NCBI GenBank assembly: GCA_963921795.1
Contig: OY997654.1
Location: 1,567,867-1,631,866, forward strand
Origin: Nannobrachium achirus
Taxonomy: Eukaryota; Chordata; Actinopteri; Myctophiformes; Myctophidae
Direction: 5' to 3'
DNA length: 64,000 nt
Shown one piece after another: positions 34,275-47,186 of the stretch. Made by a program: the position numbers and the translations under genes. Positions within the stretch are counted from its first letter, which is position 1. The number at the start of each line of letters is the position of its first letter. Under the pieces are notes generated by a model. That model saw nothing but the letters and a program-made list of their open reading frames with translations, did not search any database and was not told the origin of the DNA.

Positions 34275-35041
34275 TATCGTCGCTGTCGGGCAGAAACCTT
34301 GTATCTCCAAGTTTCAAATGTGTATTATTATTTTTTTCTTTTCGTATAGTAAGGCCCCGCTTCATCATACAAGACTGTCGCACAAAGCTAGTGAAAACAG
34401 TGCAAGGCATTGTGTGCTTGAAGATCGGCTATTTTCACAATTTTAAAAGCTTTTTTTTTTAAGCGGTGAAAGCCGCTTCCAAGGAGTGGCTTTGTCTGTC
34501 CCGTACATGTTTTTGCCAGACCCATGAAATGGGTAGGCCTACATAAGCAAATGTTATGTAGGCCTGATAAGCAAATGTCTGTCGGTCCGGGTTTTCTATA
34601 TAAAGGGTATATATGATGATGACATGATGATGACATGCCTACAAAAGGCATGATGTCATAAATGATGATGACAGACAGGGGGTCTGGCACAACCAGGTTG
34701 ACCTGGTCTAGTTTTTTAGAATTCCCATAGATTCTCAAGGAGTGGCTTTGTCTGTCCCGTTCATGTCCCGTGCATGCAGAATTGAGGATTGGTCAAGCTT
34801 CACATGACAATTTGGCCCTCCAGACAAAATCATTCATTCATTCAGAATTCATAAAAATATAGAACTAAAGCACATAGAAAGTATAGATCTAGAACACAGA
34901 ATGTATAGATCTAGAACACAGATTTCATAGCTCTAGAACACATAGAATTAAAAAAATCACCGCTTCACTTCGAACCGAGGTTTGATTTTTTAATTTTAAA
35001 CGGTTTTGGACATACAAGGTTTCCACCCGACAACAACGCTA
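34275..35041 (+). mobile_element. Family A MITE, copy A6, split by a nested insertion
   Basis: 5' half TATCGTCGCTGTCGGGCAGA to about 34445, including a partly deleted hairpin (GCAAGGCATTGTGTGCTTG). The 3' half AAACGGTTTTGGACATACAA to CCCGACAACAACGC resumes at about 34998. The intervening sequence is foreign. Confidence 0.7.
34447..34995. mobile_element. Nested insertion of unknown type in A6
   Basis: About 550 bp starting near AAGCGGTGAAAGCCGCTTCC and ending near CACCGCTTCACTTCGAACCG. It carries short direct repeats (GGAGTGGCTTTGTCTGTCCC twice; ATAGATCTAGAACACAGAAT-type units) and GATGATGACA repeats. No coding. Confidence 0.5.
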
Positions 35042-35114
35042 TACTTCAGCCAAAATCTGCTCAAAAACTTTTGAGACTGAGGGCTTTATATGTAAATCGA
35101 ATGACAAAGAAATA

Positions 35115-35123
35115 CCCCCCCCC

Positions 35124-35184
<61 letters not shown>
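35115..35184. repeat. (C)n(CA)n microsatellite
   Basis: A C-run followed by about 58 bp of CA. Confidence 0.95.
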
Positions 35185-35186
<2 letters not shown>

Positions 35187-35651
35187 AGTCACAAAAAGCC
35201 ATTCCTCATTTTTTAGAAAATACACTTCAAACAGAACCGTTTAAGTCTCCAAACAACAAACTGGAAGAGCCTTCAAACCAGAGGGAGGGACGGTGCACCA
35301 GCGTCTAGGAGCTTGTTAATAAACATAGATTGCAAACGTTAGTTTCTTCTGTGTTTCTTCGGTCTGCATTAAAATAGAACACATGGGTTCAAATCGTTTT
35401 ACTTTCAATCAAACGTTTGAAGTCTTAGCCAATCAAGAATGCAATGCATTGGGGGTTTCATAGTCATTGGGGCTTTTGGCATGTTGATATCACACAAAAA
35501 AAGAAAACTAAAACAAAACATCTCAACGTGTGAAATAAATTGCTCCAATCTCCAAGAATGACTTCTTGATAATAAAGAAACCAAGACAACAAAGAATGTA
35601 TCTGACTCATCCACTGAACTGTTCAAGCAAAGACCACACAGTCTGGAACAG
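35185..35651. other. Unassigned non-coding stretch
   Basis: Short frames only, no element boundary recognised before the truncated family D copy. Confidence 0.4.
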
Positions 35652-36850
35652 GAAAAAGCTAAGGTATGGCAACATGACTGGTGTCTTGCACGCGCGAAGG
35701 CGCGCATGCAAGACACCAGTCATGTTGCCATACCTTAGCAACAGGCATGATACATTTATTTTAAGAAGTACATTTTACTTTTTTTCCCCTGTTTCTACGG
35801 TTTCTTGGGCTGGATATGGCTGCCTGGAACGGTTGTTCAAGCGCAGCTAAACTTGGCATGTTAGTAAACGTGCCACAATTAACAACAATGCATTGCACCT
35901 GTGCAGCTGACCTGCGGAACCTGGGAATATACCATTCTGTCAAGATGAGGAGAATAAAAGTGTGGAGAATATAATTGCGACCGTCAGGGAGCAGTTTACT
36001 ATGAAAACCTCCACCGGCCGTCCGTCGGTCGGTCACACGTCACACGTCACACCTTTGCCCTGCTCATATCTCCGCATCAGTATATAGGGCTTGTTTGTTT
36101 ATTGTATGACATCACGCCACATCATCAGCTGTGGACTCTGTGATGTCATCGTATCGCATCAGTATATAGGGCTTGTTTGTTTATTGTATGACATCACGCC
36201 ACATCATCAGCTGTGGACTCTGTGATGTCATCGTATCTCCATATATGGCCATCTCCGTATATGGAGATATAAGTCGTCCATGCCCAAGTATGGGCTGGTG
36301 AGGTCAGACTTTGTGTGATGCGTAGGTTATCTCCATATATGGAGATTCAACATTCCAGGCAATGCTGTGTATTGTATGACATCACGCCACATCATCAGCT
36401 GTGGACTCTGTGATGTCATCGTATCTCCATATATGGCCATCTCCGTATATGGAGATATAAGTCGTCCATGCCCAAGTATGGGCTGGTGAGGTCAGACTTT
36501 GTGTGATGCGTAGGTTATCTCCATATATGGAGATTCAACATTCCAGGTGTAACTATGGCTACCCGTATGACGTGAGAGGTGGAGGTTGTGATATTTGTGG
36601 AGATAAGCGACCAACGGTCGCTTATCTCCCGATTAGGGAGTCTTACTGGTTATAATACCTTGTTAAAGTGACCATTTTGTTAAATCTTGCATTTGTAGTT
36701 ATTTTACTGTAATTTAACAACATAATTAATAACCAGCACAGATAGACAAAGAGACATTCATGGATTTATATTTAAAAGTAACTTTTATTTTCCCCCTGGA
36801 CCCAGGGTATGGCAGCAACATACCCCTGCCATACCCAATTGACGCCCCTG
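35652..36850 (+). mobile_element. Family D hAT, copy D2, split by Helentron-like H5
   Basis: The left end lacks the first bases (it starts at AAAAAGCTAAGGTATGGC); the right end is CCAATTGACGCCCCTG at 36850. A palindrome of about 82 bp lies at 35660-35742, with apex CACGCGCGAAGGCGCGCATG. H5 is inserted in the motif AATATAATTATAATACC, which is unbroken in three other family D copies. Confidence 0.75.
35976..36650 (-). mobile_element. Helentron/HINE-like element H5 with a defined T^T insertion site
   Basis: Reverse orientation: TTGCGACCGTCAGGGAGC start, short ACGTCACACGTCACAC and CCGTCCGTCGG remnant, a large tandem duplication carrying TCTCCATATATGG, then the mirrored hairpins and GGGAGTCTTACTGGT. 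Compared with the intact AATATAATTATAATACC at 39149, 44003 and 50738, the element lies between T and T with no target duplication. This fits Helentron behaviour, not a cut-and-paste transposon. Confidence 0.75.
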
Positions 36851-38345
<1,495 letters not shown>

Positions 38346-38351
38346 TATAAT

Positions 38352-38521
<170 letters not shown>

Positions 38522-38821
38522 GTCACTACAGAGCTGAGTCAGAGCCTGTCAGTTCCAGCTGTAGTCTGTAGTCCCACCAGACATGAAATCAATAGCCAGC
38601 ATTCTGCATGTGATGGACAGATACCGGGGAAGACAGTTCCTCCTCACCAAGACTGCACTTGATTGAGCCCCACTTAGATTGCTAATGTGACTGATGGACT
38701 GTCACTGTCACATCTGCACGAAGTCACTGTGGCCTCTATACCGTGGCTTTCCCCTTGCTGACAACACACACACAGTAAAATCCACAGTGTTAATTGAACC
38801 GCATGAACCCTAGCATCCCTA

Positions 38822-39356
38822 CAGTGGCGTCAGTTCAGAAAAAGCTAAGGTATGGCAACAACCGCAACATGACTGGTGTCACGCACGTGCAAGACACGAG
38901 TCATGTTGCCATACCTTAGCAACAGGCATGATACATTCATTTTAAGAAGTACATTTTATTTTTATTTTTTCTACGGTTTCTTGGGCTGGATATGGCAGCC
39001 TGGAACGGTTGTTCAAGTGCAGCTAAACTTGGCATGTTACTAAACGTGCCACAATTAACAAAAATGAATTTCACCTGTGCAGCTGACCTGCGGAACCTGG
39101 GAATATACCATTCTGTCAAGATGGGGAGAATAAAAGTATGGAGAATATAATTATAATATCTTGTTAAAGTGACCATTTTGTTACATTTTGCATTTGTAGT
39201 TATTTTACTGCAATTTAACAACATAATAACCAGCGCAGACAGACAAAGAGACATTCGGGGTCCCATCCTATTTATATTTAAAAGTAACTTATATTTTCTC
39301 CCTGGACCCAGGGATGGCAGCTGCATACCCCTGCCATACCCAATTGATAGTCCTAT
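38822..39356 (+). mobile_element. Family D hAT MITE, copy D3
   Basis: Begins CAGTGGCGTCAGTTCAGAAA. The right end (CCAATTGATAGTCCT) has diverged from CCAATTGACGCCCCTG. The terminal palindrome lies at about 38845-38925. It carries the intact AATATAATTATAATA site that is interrupted by H5 in copy D2. Confidence 0.75.
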
Positions 39357-39760
39357 CTCAGAATAAGGATCTATTCTGAGAATGTGGTAAAAAGCGAAAA
39401 CAGCTGAAAATTCTGCAAAACTTGCAGATCTACAAGCTATCAACGGGGGCTGCTAAATCGTCTGACCATTATGCAGACGACTCAGTAGTCCCACAATGTT
39501 AGATTATTGTGAGGTTAAGGTTAGGCATATTTCTTTGTGAGGTTATGGTTAGGCTTTGGGTTTGGGTTAAGTATAGCTTTATTTTATTTTTTGTTAAAAT
39601 ATGTACCATCAAACCAAAGATACTTCTGAACAATGGAATTGTACCGAAGATAATTGGATTATTTTCGGTGACAAACGTTGGTGTAGAGGGGAATAGCTAG
39701 GAGTGGGCCAAGTACAGACCCGTGGGGGACCCCGATCAACAACAAAGTGCTAGGGTTTAA
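39357..39760. other. Unassigned stretch with a half hairpin module
   Basis: Contains AACTTGCAGATCTACAAGCT at about 39418-39440, one arm of the module. No gene recognised. Confidence 0.4.
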
Positions 39761-40348
39761 GTGGTTAACACTGTGTACAATTGTACCCACAGGTTCATTT
39801 GGTTCCATTTGTACACTCTCAGGGTTAAATTAATATTGAGGATTTCAATGTGTGGTGGACTGGAGGCATATTCCACAGTGTCAATACTGCAGCATCTGCC
39901 ATGTTTGACTCCTCCGGCGTGGTCTTGCCTATTAGCTTTATTATTTTGCAAGGAATCGAAGATTGAATTCATTTTTATACTTTATACTGTGTATATATAT
40001 ATATATACACACACGCATATAATGAATCTTCATCGAGTTAAAAGAGCGCGAAACAAATATAGTGGGATTCGAGGAACTTCAGTTTCAACAAGTTTACTGT
40101 CACGTCGCAAGTTTGCAGGTGTAAAAGAGTGGGTGAAATTGTTTTCACGCCAACAGTTTGCAGTTGCGAAATATAGTCATAAGGATGGAGAAAGAGACAA
40201 AGTAAAAAGTGTGATAACAGGACAACATTATCAAATATGCATAGGTTGCGTGCTCAAAAAATATATCAGCCTCTTGTGCAAGTACAATAAGAGACAGAGG
40301 CAGAATAGATTGAGATTAGATGCTTTATCATTTGTCGTTGCATATTAA
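39761..40348 (+). other. Unrecognised 195-codon open frame, probably chance
   Basis: The longest non-repeat frame in the window. It crosses an AT microsatellite (YIYTHTH), and the part after the internal Met at 40021 is basic (HRVKRARNKYSG, RRKFAGVKEWVKLF). It ends at the TTAA of family B copy B5. No domain was recognised, no splice or promoter evidence was established, and the first half looks like repeat. It could be a fragment of a transposon protein or a random frame. Confidence 0.2.
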
Positions 40349-40913
40349 ACCATTCAGAACGGGTACAGAGTATTGTGTATTATTATTTTATGCTTTAACT
40401 ATTGAAAAATAGCAGATATACAAGCTCACAGCGCGGCACCGAGTGCCGCGCTGCGAGCTTGTAGATCTGCTATTTTTGAAAAATCGTGAAAATTAGAATT
40501 TTGACCCGATTCTACAAGTGTCTTTTGAATCCTTCTAAGATTTTTTGAAAAACCTATGTTTCTATATGTCAGCAATCTGGCTAGCCATCCTCAAAGAAAA
40601 GGTCCTTTTCACTTAACTGGAGCTCAGTTAGTCTGTTCTTGAGAAACTACTATGTCAGGGGTTCTCAAACCTTTTCATGTGAAGGACCGCCAAAATGATA
40701 TGTATTTGACCACGGACCCCCATCTCAAAATATTTAGTTCCAGGGACCACCCAGAAGCAAAATTTGAGTTACACATGTTCGCTTTGAAAATACATATATT
40801 CAAAGATTTGCTCACATTTTCACGACTTTTTCAAAAATAGCAGATCTACAAGCTTGTATATCTGCTATTTCATTAGTTAAAGCATGAAATAGTTCTCGGA
40901 CTAAATGGCTTAA
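40345..40913 (+). mobile_element. Family B double-hairpin MITE, copy B5
   Basis: TTAA at 40345-40348 and 40910-40913, with outer ends ACCATTCAGAACGGGTAC and GACTAAATGGC. Hairpin 1 at 40406-40478 is perfect. Hairpin 2 near 40835-40870 has lost its apex and half an arm (AGATCTACAAGCTTGTATATC). Confidence 0.8.
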
Positions 40914-41592
40914 AACACAACACAACGACAGAGACTTTCCGCGGTGCTTTCACAAGTGTCCTGCCGAATCGAATGTACTGCAGGTGTTGATGAAGCAGCC
41001 GCACAAACACAGCCTCTAACAATACGGCTATTCATCTACATGGAAGAGCTGTTATTGTGGAGTAAATTTGGTTGTTTGCAGCAGCGGTTTGCAAACTAGG
41101 GCATCTGGCACTGCAGGATGGGGCCATGACCATAATATTTGCTATGCAAAGTATTTTGTTTTCTCCCCTTCCGTTTCCTTGGATATACTCCTATTATTGT
41201 TCTGTGATAACTACCTTCAATCTTTAACTTAAAATACATGCGCCTACACACAACTTTTTAATATTGTGAAAACCAAGAATGTAGCAATGTCATAATGGAA
41301 CAAATGCCTAGATGGGTTTGCAATTTGTTTAATCAAAATTCAGATTCAGACTTGATCCGATGCTACTGATGAAATGTAAATTATGCCTGACAATAATGAC
41401 ATTGTTTAAACAGCAGGTGTTATCTTTGAATGGAACCTTTGTCCCTCAGCCATCCCCGGTTTGATAACATCTTTATGACTCTGAAAGTCCAAAACATAAG
41501 GTACGTATATTAATTACATTTAGCCAAATATGAATCCGACTGGAATTTTAGAATTTGCGTATGAAAGTGTGTAATTCTCGTCAGAATACCAG
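40914..41592. other. Unassigned non-coding stretch
   Basis: AT-rich, no repeat boundary or exon recognised. Confidence 0.4.
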
Positions 41593-41803
41593 CAGTGGCG
41601 TCAGTTCAGAAAAAGCTAAGGTATGGCAACATGAATGGTGTCTTGCAACATGACTGGTCTTGCACCGCGCGCGTGCAAGACACCAGTCATGTTGCCATAC
41701 CTTAGCAACGATGATGATACATTTATTTTAAGAATTACATTTCATTTTTTCCCTGTTTCTATGGTTTCTGGAACGGTTGTTCAAGTGCAGCAAAACTTGT
41801 TAT

Positions 41804-42536
41804 TGCGACCGTTAGGCCGCAGTTTAGTTGCGACCGTCAGGTCGCAGTTTAGTATCAAAACCTCCACCGGCCGTCCGTCCGTCGGTCACACGTCACACCT
41901 TTGCCCTGCTCATATCTCTGCATCAGTATGACATCACACTGCTGACATCAGTATGACATCACACCATATATGGAGGGATGTGTTGGTTATATCCATATCT
42001 GGTGTGATGTCATACTGATGTCAGCAGTGTGATGTCAGCAGTGTGATGTCATACTGATGTCAGCAGCTATGTCTCTATATATGGAGTTATATGTTGTTCG
42101 TGTCCAAATATGGGGCTTGTGAGGTCAGACTTAGTGAGATTCGTCGGTTATCTCCATATATGGAGGGATGTGTTGGTTATCTCCATATCTGGAGATTCAA
42201 CCTTCAACGATTTTGACATCTTGTTACTAATCTGTCGGTAGATAATGCCGGTCTTATATAAGGGTCATTTGTGTACGGTGTGATGTCATACTGATGTCAG
42301 CAGTGTGATGTCATACTGATGCGGAGATATGAGCAGGGCAAAGGTGTGACAAGGCCCTGCAGAAAATGCATGACACGCTGTTGCGCCACACTCAGCACCC
42401 CTAAAAACCAGTACTTGGGATTTGTTGATGTAAATGTTCACATAGAGTGTAATAATTGGTAAAACAAACTTTTGGCCTATTTGTGGAGATAAGCGACCAA
42501 CGGTCGCTTATCTCCCGATTAGGGAGTCTTACTGGT
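41804..42536 (-). mobile_element. Helentron/HINE-like element H6
   Basis: Starts TTGCGACCGTTAGGCCGCAG, then CCTCCACCGGCCGTCCGTCC and GTGATGTCATACTGATGTCA duplications with CTCCATATATGGAG motifs. It ends with the standard hairpins and GGGAGTCTTACTGGT, followed at once by H7 in the same orientation. Confidence 0.65.
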
Positions 42537-42554
42537 ATCAAAACCTCCACCGGC

Positions 42555-42660
42555 TGTCTGTCCGTCCGTCCGTCCGTCCGTCCGTCCGTCCGTCCGTCCC
42601 GTCCGTCCGTCCGTCCGTCCGTCCGTCCGTCCGTCCGTCTGTCCGTCCGTCCGTCCGTCG
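42555..42660. repeat. (GTCC)n microsatellite
   Basis: About 105 bp of GTCC with few interruptions; the reverse strand reads ACGG-type units as in H1 and H2. Confidence 0.95.
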
Positions 42661-42789
42661 GTCACACGTCACACCTTTGCCCTGCTCATATCTCCGCATC
42701 AGTATGACATCACACTGCTGACATCAGTATGACATCACACCGTACACAAATGACCCTTATATAAGTCCGGCAAGAAACAGTGGTCTAAA

Positions 42790-43138
42790 ACAGTGGTTGC
42801 TATGGTAACCAGTTGTTTGCTAAGGTAAAAAACATGGTTGCTATGGTAAACAGTTGGTTGCTAGGGTAAACAGTTGGTTGCTAGGGTAAGAAAACATGGT
42901 TGCTATGGTAAACAATTGGTTGCTAGGGTAAACAGTTGGTTGCTAGGGTAAAAAAAACATGGTTGCTGTGGTAAACAGTTGGTTGCTAGGGTAAACAGTT
43001 GGTTGCTAAGGTGAAAAACATGGTTGCTATGGTAAACAGTTGGTTAGTAGGGTAAACAGTTGGTTGCTAGGGTAAAAAAAACCTGGTTGCTATGGTAAAC
43101 AGTTGGTTGCTAAGGTAAAAAAACATGGTTGCTATGGC
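42790..43138. repeat. 20-bp minisatellite GGTTGCTAGGGTAAACAGTT, expanded
   Basis: About 350 bp of the unit with variants TATGGTAAAC and runs of A. Orthologous to 26270-26375, where it occupies a comparable internal place in H2. Confidence 0.92.
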
Positions 43139-44550
43139 ATCACACCGTACACAAATGACCCTTATATAAGACCGGCATTATCTACCGACAGATTAGTAAC
43201 AAGATGTCAAAATCGTTGAAGGTTGAATCTCCAGATATGGAGATAACCAACACATCCCTCCATATATGGAGATAACCGACGAATCTCACTAAGTCTGACC
43301 TCACAAGCCCCATATTTGGACACGAACAACATATAACTTCAAAACCTCCATCGTGTCCAAATATGGGGCTTGTGAGGTCAGACTTAGTGAGATTCGTCGG
43401 TTATCTCCATATATGGAGGGATGTGTTGAAGGTTGAATCTCCATATATGGAGGGAGAACCAGCTTATGAGCCGATGAGTTGTGTCAGAGTCGAGATCCTG
43501 CTTGCATCTAATCTGTCGGTAGATAATGCCGGTCTTATATAAGGGTCATTTGTGTACGGTGTGATGTCATACTGATGTCAGCAGTGTGATGTCATACTGA
43601 TGTCAGCAGCTATGTCTCTATATATGGAGTTATATGTTGTTCGTGTCCAAATATGGGGCTTGTGAGGTCAGACTTAGTGAGATTCGTCGGTTATCTCCAT
43701 ATATGGAGGGATGTGTTGGTTATCTCCATATCTGGAGATTCAACCTTCAACGATTTTGACATCTTGTTACTAATCTGTCGGTAGATAATGCCGGTCTTAT
43801 ATAAGGGTCATTTGTGTACGGTGTGATGTCATACTGATGTCAGCAGTGTGATGTCATACTGATGCGGAGATATTGGCCGATTAGGGAGTCTTACTGGTGT
43901 TAGTAAACGTGCCACAATTAACAATAATGCATTGCACCTGTGCAGCTGACCTGCAGAACCTGGGAATATACCATTTTGTCAAGATGGGGAGAATACAAGT
44001 GTGGAGAATATAATTATAATACCTTACCTTTTTAAAGTGACCATTTTGCAAAATTTTGCATTTGTAGTTATTTTACTGTAATTTAACAACATAATTACCA
44101 GCACAGATAGACAAAGAGACATTCGTGGATTTATATTTAAAAGTAACTTTTATTTTCCCCCCTGGAACCAGTGTATGGCAGCTGCATACCCCTGCCAGAG
44201 CAGTGTAAGGAGAGTGGCGACACGCTTTGATCTCGCCGCAGACCGGAAGTGGCTTCGCATGGAGCCTGTTCTCATTCTTAGCAAGCCTCTGCTGCTCTTC
44301 AGCCCCGTCCGCCCCCATTATAACCGAGGCATTTTCACTCGCTGGTAACGTGGTAAGTAGACTAAATCACGTCTTTGACCCCTGCCCTGCCATATCCAAT
44401 TGACGCCCCTGAATACCAGTGAACCTAACTGCAGGATTACACGTGAGCTAATACGCACGCAGGCCCACACATCTCTGACTTCCTCATAGACAACAATGCT
44501 AATGTTTCGCATCCCTCTTTGATAAGCAGAGATCAAACATACATGAAAGT

Positions 44551-45190
44551 ACTAGTAAGACGCCTCAGGGCGACATGTGACGGTCGCGCCAATTGTTGGC
44601 CATCTTGCCAGTGATGTATATCGGTCCAGTTACCCTTATACTGTATATAGTACATCCCTTTTATGACCATACATGGAGATCCCTGTCTGAACCAGCCACA
44701 AAGATATGGACTGTCTTCCTCCATATATGGTCATTCCCATATGAAGTCCTGTTAGATATGGGCCTAATATTGATGGCATCAAGGATCTCCAAATATGGGC
44801 ATAAAAGGGATTCTGTTAGAGTGGTTCCCATAACATCACAACATACAATATATTTTATGCCCATACATGGAGATGGAGATCCCTATCTGAACCAGCCACA
44901 CATAATATGGGCCATGTGTTGGCCATCTGGACAGTGATATATATTGATGACATCAGGGATCATAAAAGGGATATATGGACTTTTACATAGGTGATGTCAC
45001 CTGTGGTATCACCTGTGATGTCACAGTGAACCACAGTGTCAGGCGTGAGCTTCGGAGATACACGGATACGTGGACAAGATGTGCCGGACATCACAGTGAC
45101 ATCAGAGCATGATGTCAGAGCGACAAACCCATAGACCGTAAAAATGTGTACACGTCTACATGTCTACGTTTCTCGTAGTAAACTGTACCA
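44551..45190 (+). mobile_element. Helentron-like element H8, variant terminus
   Basis: Starts ACTAGTAAGACGCCTCAGGG, with several TTTTATGACCATACATGGAG minisatellite relatives. It ends around TCTCGTAGTAAACTGTACC, which resembles CATAGTAAACTGCTCCC of H2. Same structural plan as H1-H7 but a distinct subfamily, shared with 5420-5889. Confidence 0.5.
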
Positions 45191-45429
45191 TGTAAATTGA
45201 AAATGATTGAAGTGAAATATGTTCCAAACAATGTGAAAGTTGTTGGTCGCTTGGTTGAATCAATGACTGAAGAGTCAATTCAAATGCAATGCTTTGAACT
45301 TGAGACAAATAGTCTGTATGGTGATTTGTGATCCATTAACAATTACTGGGAGGCAAGCACACCACCTAGCTTTACCTTTAGCTAAAAAGAATAATAATAT
45401 TACAAATCTTTAACACATTTATTTTTAAA
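45191..45429. other. Unassigned non-coding stretch
   Basis: No recognised element. Confidence 0.35.
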
Positions 45430-45600
45430 GCACTTAATCTTATGATGATTTATCTTTTATTTGTTTTTGTTATTTTGTCACTTATTTGTGTAAGCTTAAT
45501 GTTTTTACAGTATGTTGCTCTGTTTAATTGGTGTTATTACAGCACATTGTAACCATTTGAAAGGTGCTGTATGAATAAAGTTGACTTATTACTTAATTAC
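45430..45600 (+). mobile_element. LINE/SINE 3' tail, L2-like
   Basis: CATTTGAAAGGTGCTGTATG followed by AATAAAGTTGAC resembles the 3' ends of L2-type LINEs and the SINEs that share their tails. Only the tail is present. Confidence 0.5.
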
Positions 45601-45759
45601 TTGCTAATTATTTCATCATTGTCAGAGGCTAGTTGTAAGCCTCTGTCCTGTAGGCTCATGCATATTAGATTATTGTCACTACTTATGTATGCATTTAGAT
45701 CCTTTTGTTGCTGCTTAGCGATTTGCACCTTTCTGTGTTTTCTTTCACCAATTCTGGCA

Positions 45760-46010
45760 ATGTAGAAAGAGTCTGTTACAAGTAAAAGTCTGGGAATTTG
45801 AAATTACTTGAATAAAAGGATGAAAGTTTTGGTATCAAAAAGTACTTAATGGACCAAAATTAAAAGTATAAAATGTTCACAATGTCTTGCATAAAAAGAA
45901 TAAAAGCAAAAGTACAGAAAGCTAGAAATACTCCAGTAAGGTAAAAAATACCTCAAAATTGTAAGTAAGTACAGTACTTGAGTACTCATGTAACTCAGAG
46001 AGTTACTAAG
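45760..46010. mobile_element. Interspersed repeat of the AAGTACTTTTAC type, reverse
   Basis: TACAAGTAAAAGTCTGGGAA to AGTACTTGAGTACTCATG; an inverse relative of 32697-32867. Confidence 0.5.
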
Positions 46011-46079
46011 TCTCCGAGTTAAATTGACATCGATTTCATAATAACAATCGGGCTCTCCATTAAATGAGGGTCCGTTGCC

Positions 46080-46443
46080 TAATGCTTGTCAAACTGAGGG
46101 GTCCTTGGAAATCACTGCTAGAGCTGTAAAAAATCTCTTCCGCACGCTATTAAGTGTCAATTTGGGGGTCCTTGACATGAAAAGGTTTGAGAACCACTGT
46201 CATAGTCCAGTGTTTCTCAACCTTTTTTCTGCATGAGCACACTTTTCATGTCCCAATAATCCATGGGCACACAAACATAATACGGGGGTGTAAATAGCGT
46301 CACTGTCGGGAAGAAACCTTGGATCCCCAAGTTTCAAATTTGTACGTTTCTTCGCAAAGTAAAGCCCTGCTTCATCATACAAGGCTGTCGCACAACAGTA
46401 GTGAAAACAGCCGATCTACAAGCACACAACGCCTCGCACCGCG
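46080..46443. mobile_element. hAT fragments with truncated family A copy A7
   Basis: A fragment ending AAAAGGTTTGAGAACCACTG (to 46199), then a hAT start CAGTGTTTCTCAACC at 46209. A7 runs 46297-46443 (GTCACTGTCGGGAAGAAACC to the 5' arm of the hairpin) and stops at GCACCGCG, so its 3' half is missing. Confidence 0.55.
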
Positions 46444-46949
46444 ACTGACATCACAGGCTAGGCCACATGAAGTCCCAGATCCACACTGGAGCCATGCCGG
46501 TCCCGCATGTGGACCCCAGATTGACGTGATGATTTGTCCCTGTGTCCTTATGGTCATCTCACAGCTCAAGGGACTTGAGAGTCCTGGTTTAATTACAGTG
46601 CATACAGTGCCATCAGGTCCTATTAAGGAAAGCAACCCAGATGGCGATGGCAACAGTAGCCCTTGAGCGGTAGGTAGAAACAACATTCCTCTACAAGCAA
46701 CATGTGGTGGTTTGCAGGTATTTTCTTGCTCATTGATTTTTACAGTATCCTGGCAGAAGCAAGCAGGTCTGCCAAGACTTCTCCCACACTTCATCCCTCC
46801 TCTGTCATCCCCTCACCGCACTTCTGTCACCCCCTGTTCTTCAGACACCCTCGCCACGCTCCGACAGCATGCCCATGGAAATAAAAGCGTGAATGTTTTC
46901 AGCTTGTTCAAATCATTTCCTCATTTCCTAGCCAACTGCTTCACTTTGC
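46444..46949. other. Unassigned non-coding stretch
   Basis: Frames here (for example MDPQVSNLYV.. and its overlaps) are short and partly family A sequence. No gene recognised. Confidence 0.4.
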
Positions 46950-47186
46950 ATATCGTCGTTGTCGGGTGGAAACCTTGCATGTCCAAAACCGTTCGTTTTG
47001 TATTCATCATTTAAAAACATTTTTAAATAGTGAAAATAGCCGATCTACAAGCACACAACTTGTAGATCTGCTGTTTTCACTAGTTTAGTGCAACATTCTT
47101 TTATGATGAAGCAGGGCTTTACTTTACGACAAACCGTACACATTTGAAACTTGGAGATACAAGGTTTCTGCCCGACACTGACGATA
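46950..47186 (-). mobile_element. Family A palindromic MITE, copy A8
   Basis: ATATCGTCGTTGTCGGGTGG at the left and inverse CTGCCCGACACTGACGATAT at the right. The internal hairpin has lost its apex: AGCCGATCTACAAGCACACA is followed directly by ACTTGTAGATCTGCTG. Confidence 0.8.

Larger units (their letters stand above)
42537..43898 (-). mobile_element. Helentron/HINE-like element H7 with two expanded repeats
   Basis: Begins ATCAAAACCTCCACCGG, then a (GTCC)n tract at 42555-42660 (source of a VRPSVRPS frame that is not a gene) and a 20-bp minisatellite at 42790-43138. A pair of inverted blocks follows, including AATCTGTCGGTAGATAATGC and its mirror, before GGGAGTCTTACTGGT. The inverted blocks would form a large cruciform. 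Confidence 0.65.
41593..44411 (+). mobile_element. Family D hAT, copy D4, expanded to 2.8 kb, TSD AATACCAG
   Basis: CAGTGGCGTCAGTTCAGAAA at the left, CAATTGACGCCCCTG at the right, and a perfect AATACCAG duplication at 41585-41592 and 44412-44419. The hAT halves (41593-41800 and 43899-44411) are those of a normal element of about 500 bp; two Helentron-like elements make up the rest. Between 44200 and 44385 an extra segment (AGCAGTGTAAGGAGAGTGGC onward) is also not family D. Confidence 0.85.

Noticed and set aside
34013..34462. 149-codon frame
   Set aside because: It spans the right end of a family C hAT and the left half of a family A MITE, so it is a chance fusion of repeats.
42456..42707. 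Frame with VRPSVRPS repeats
   Set aside because: Translation of the GTCC tract in Helentron-like element H7.
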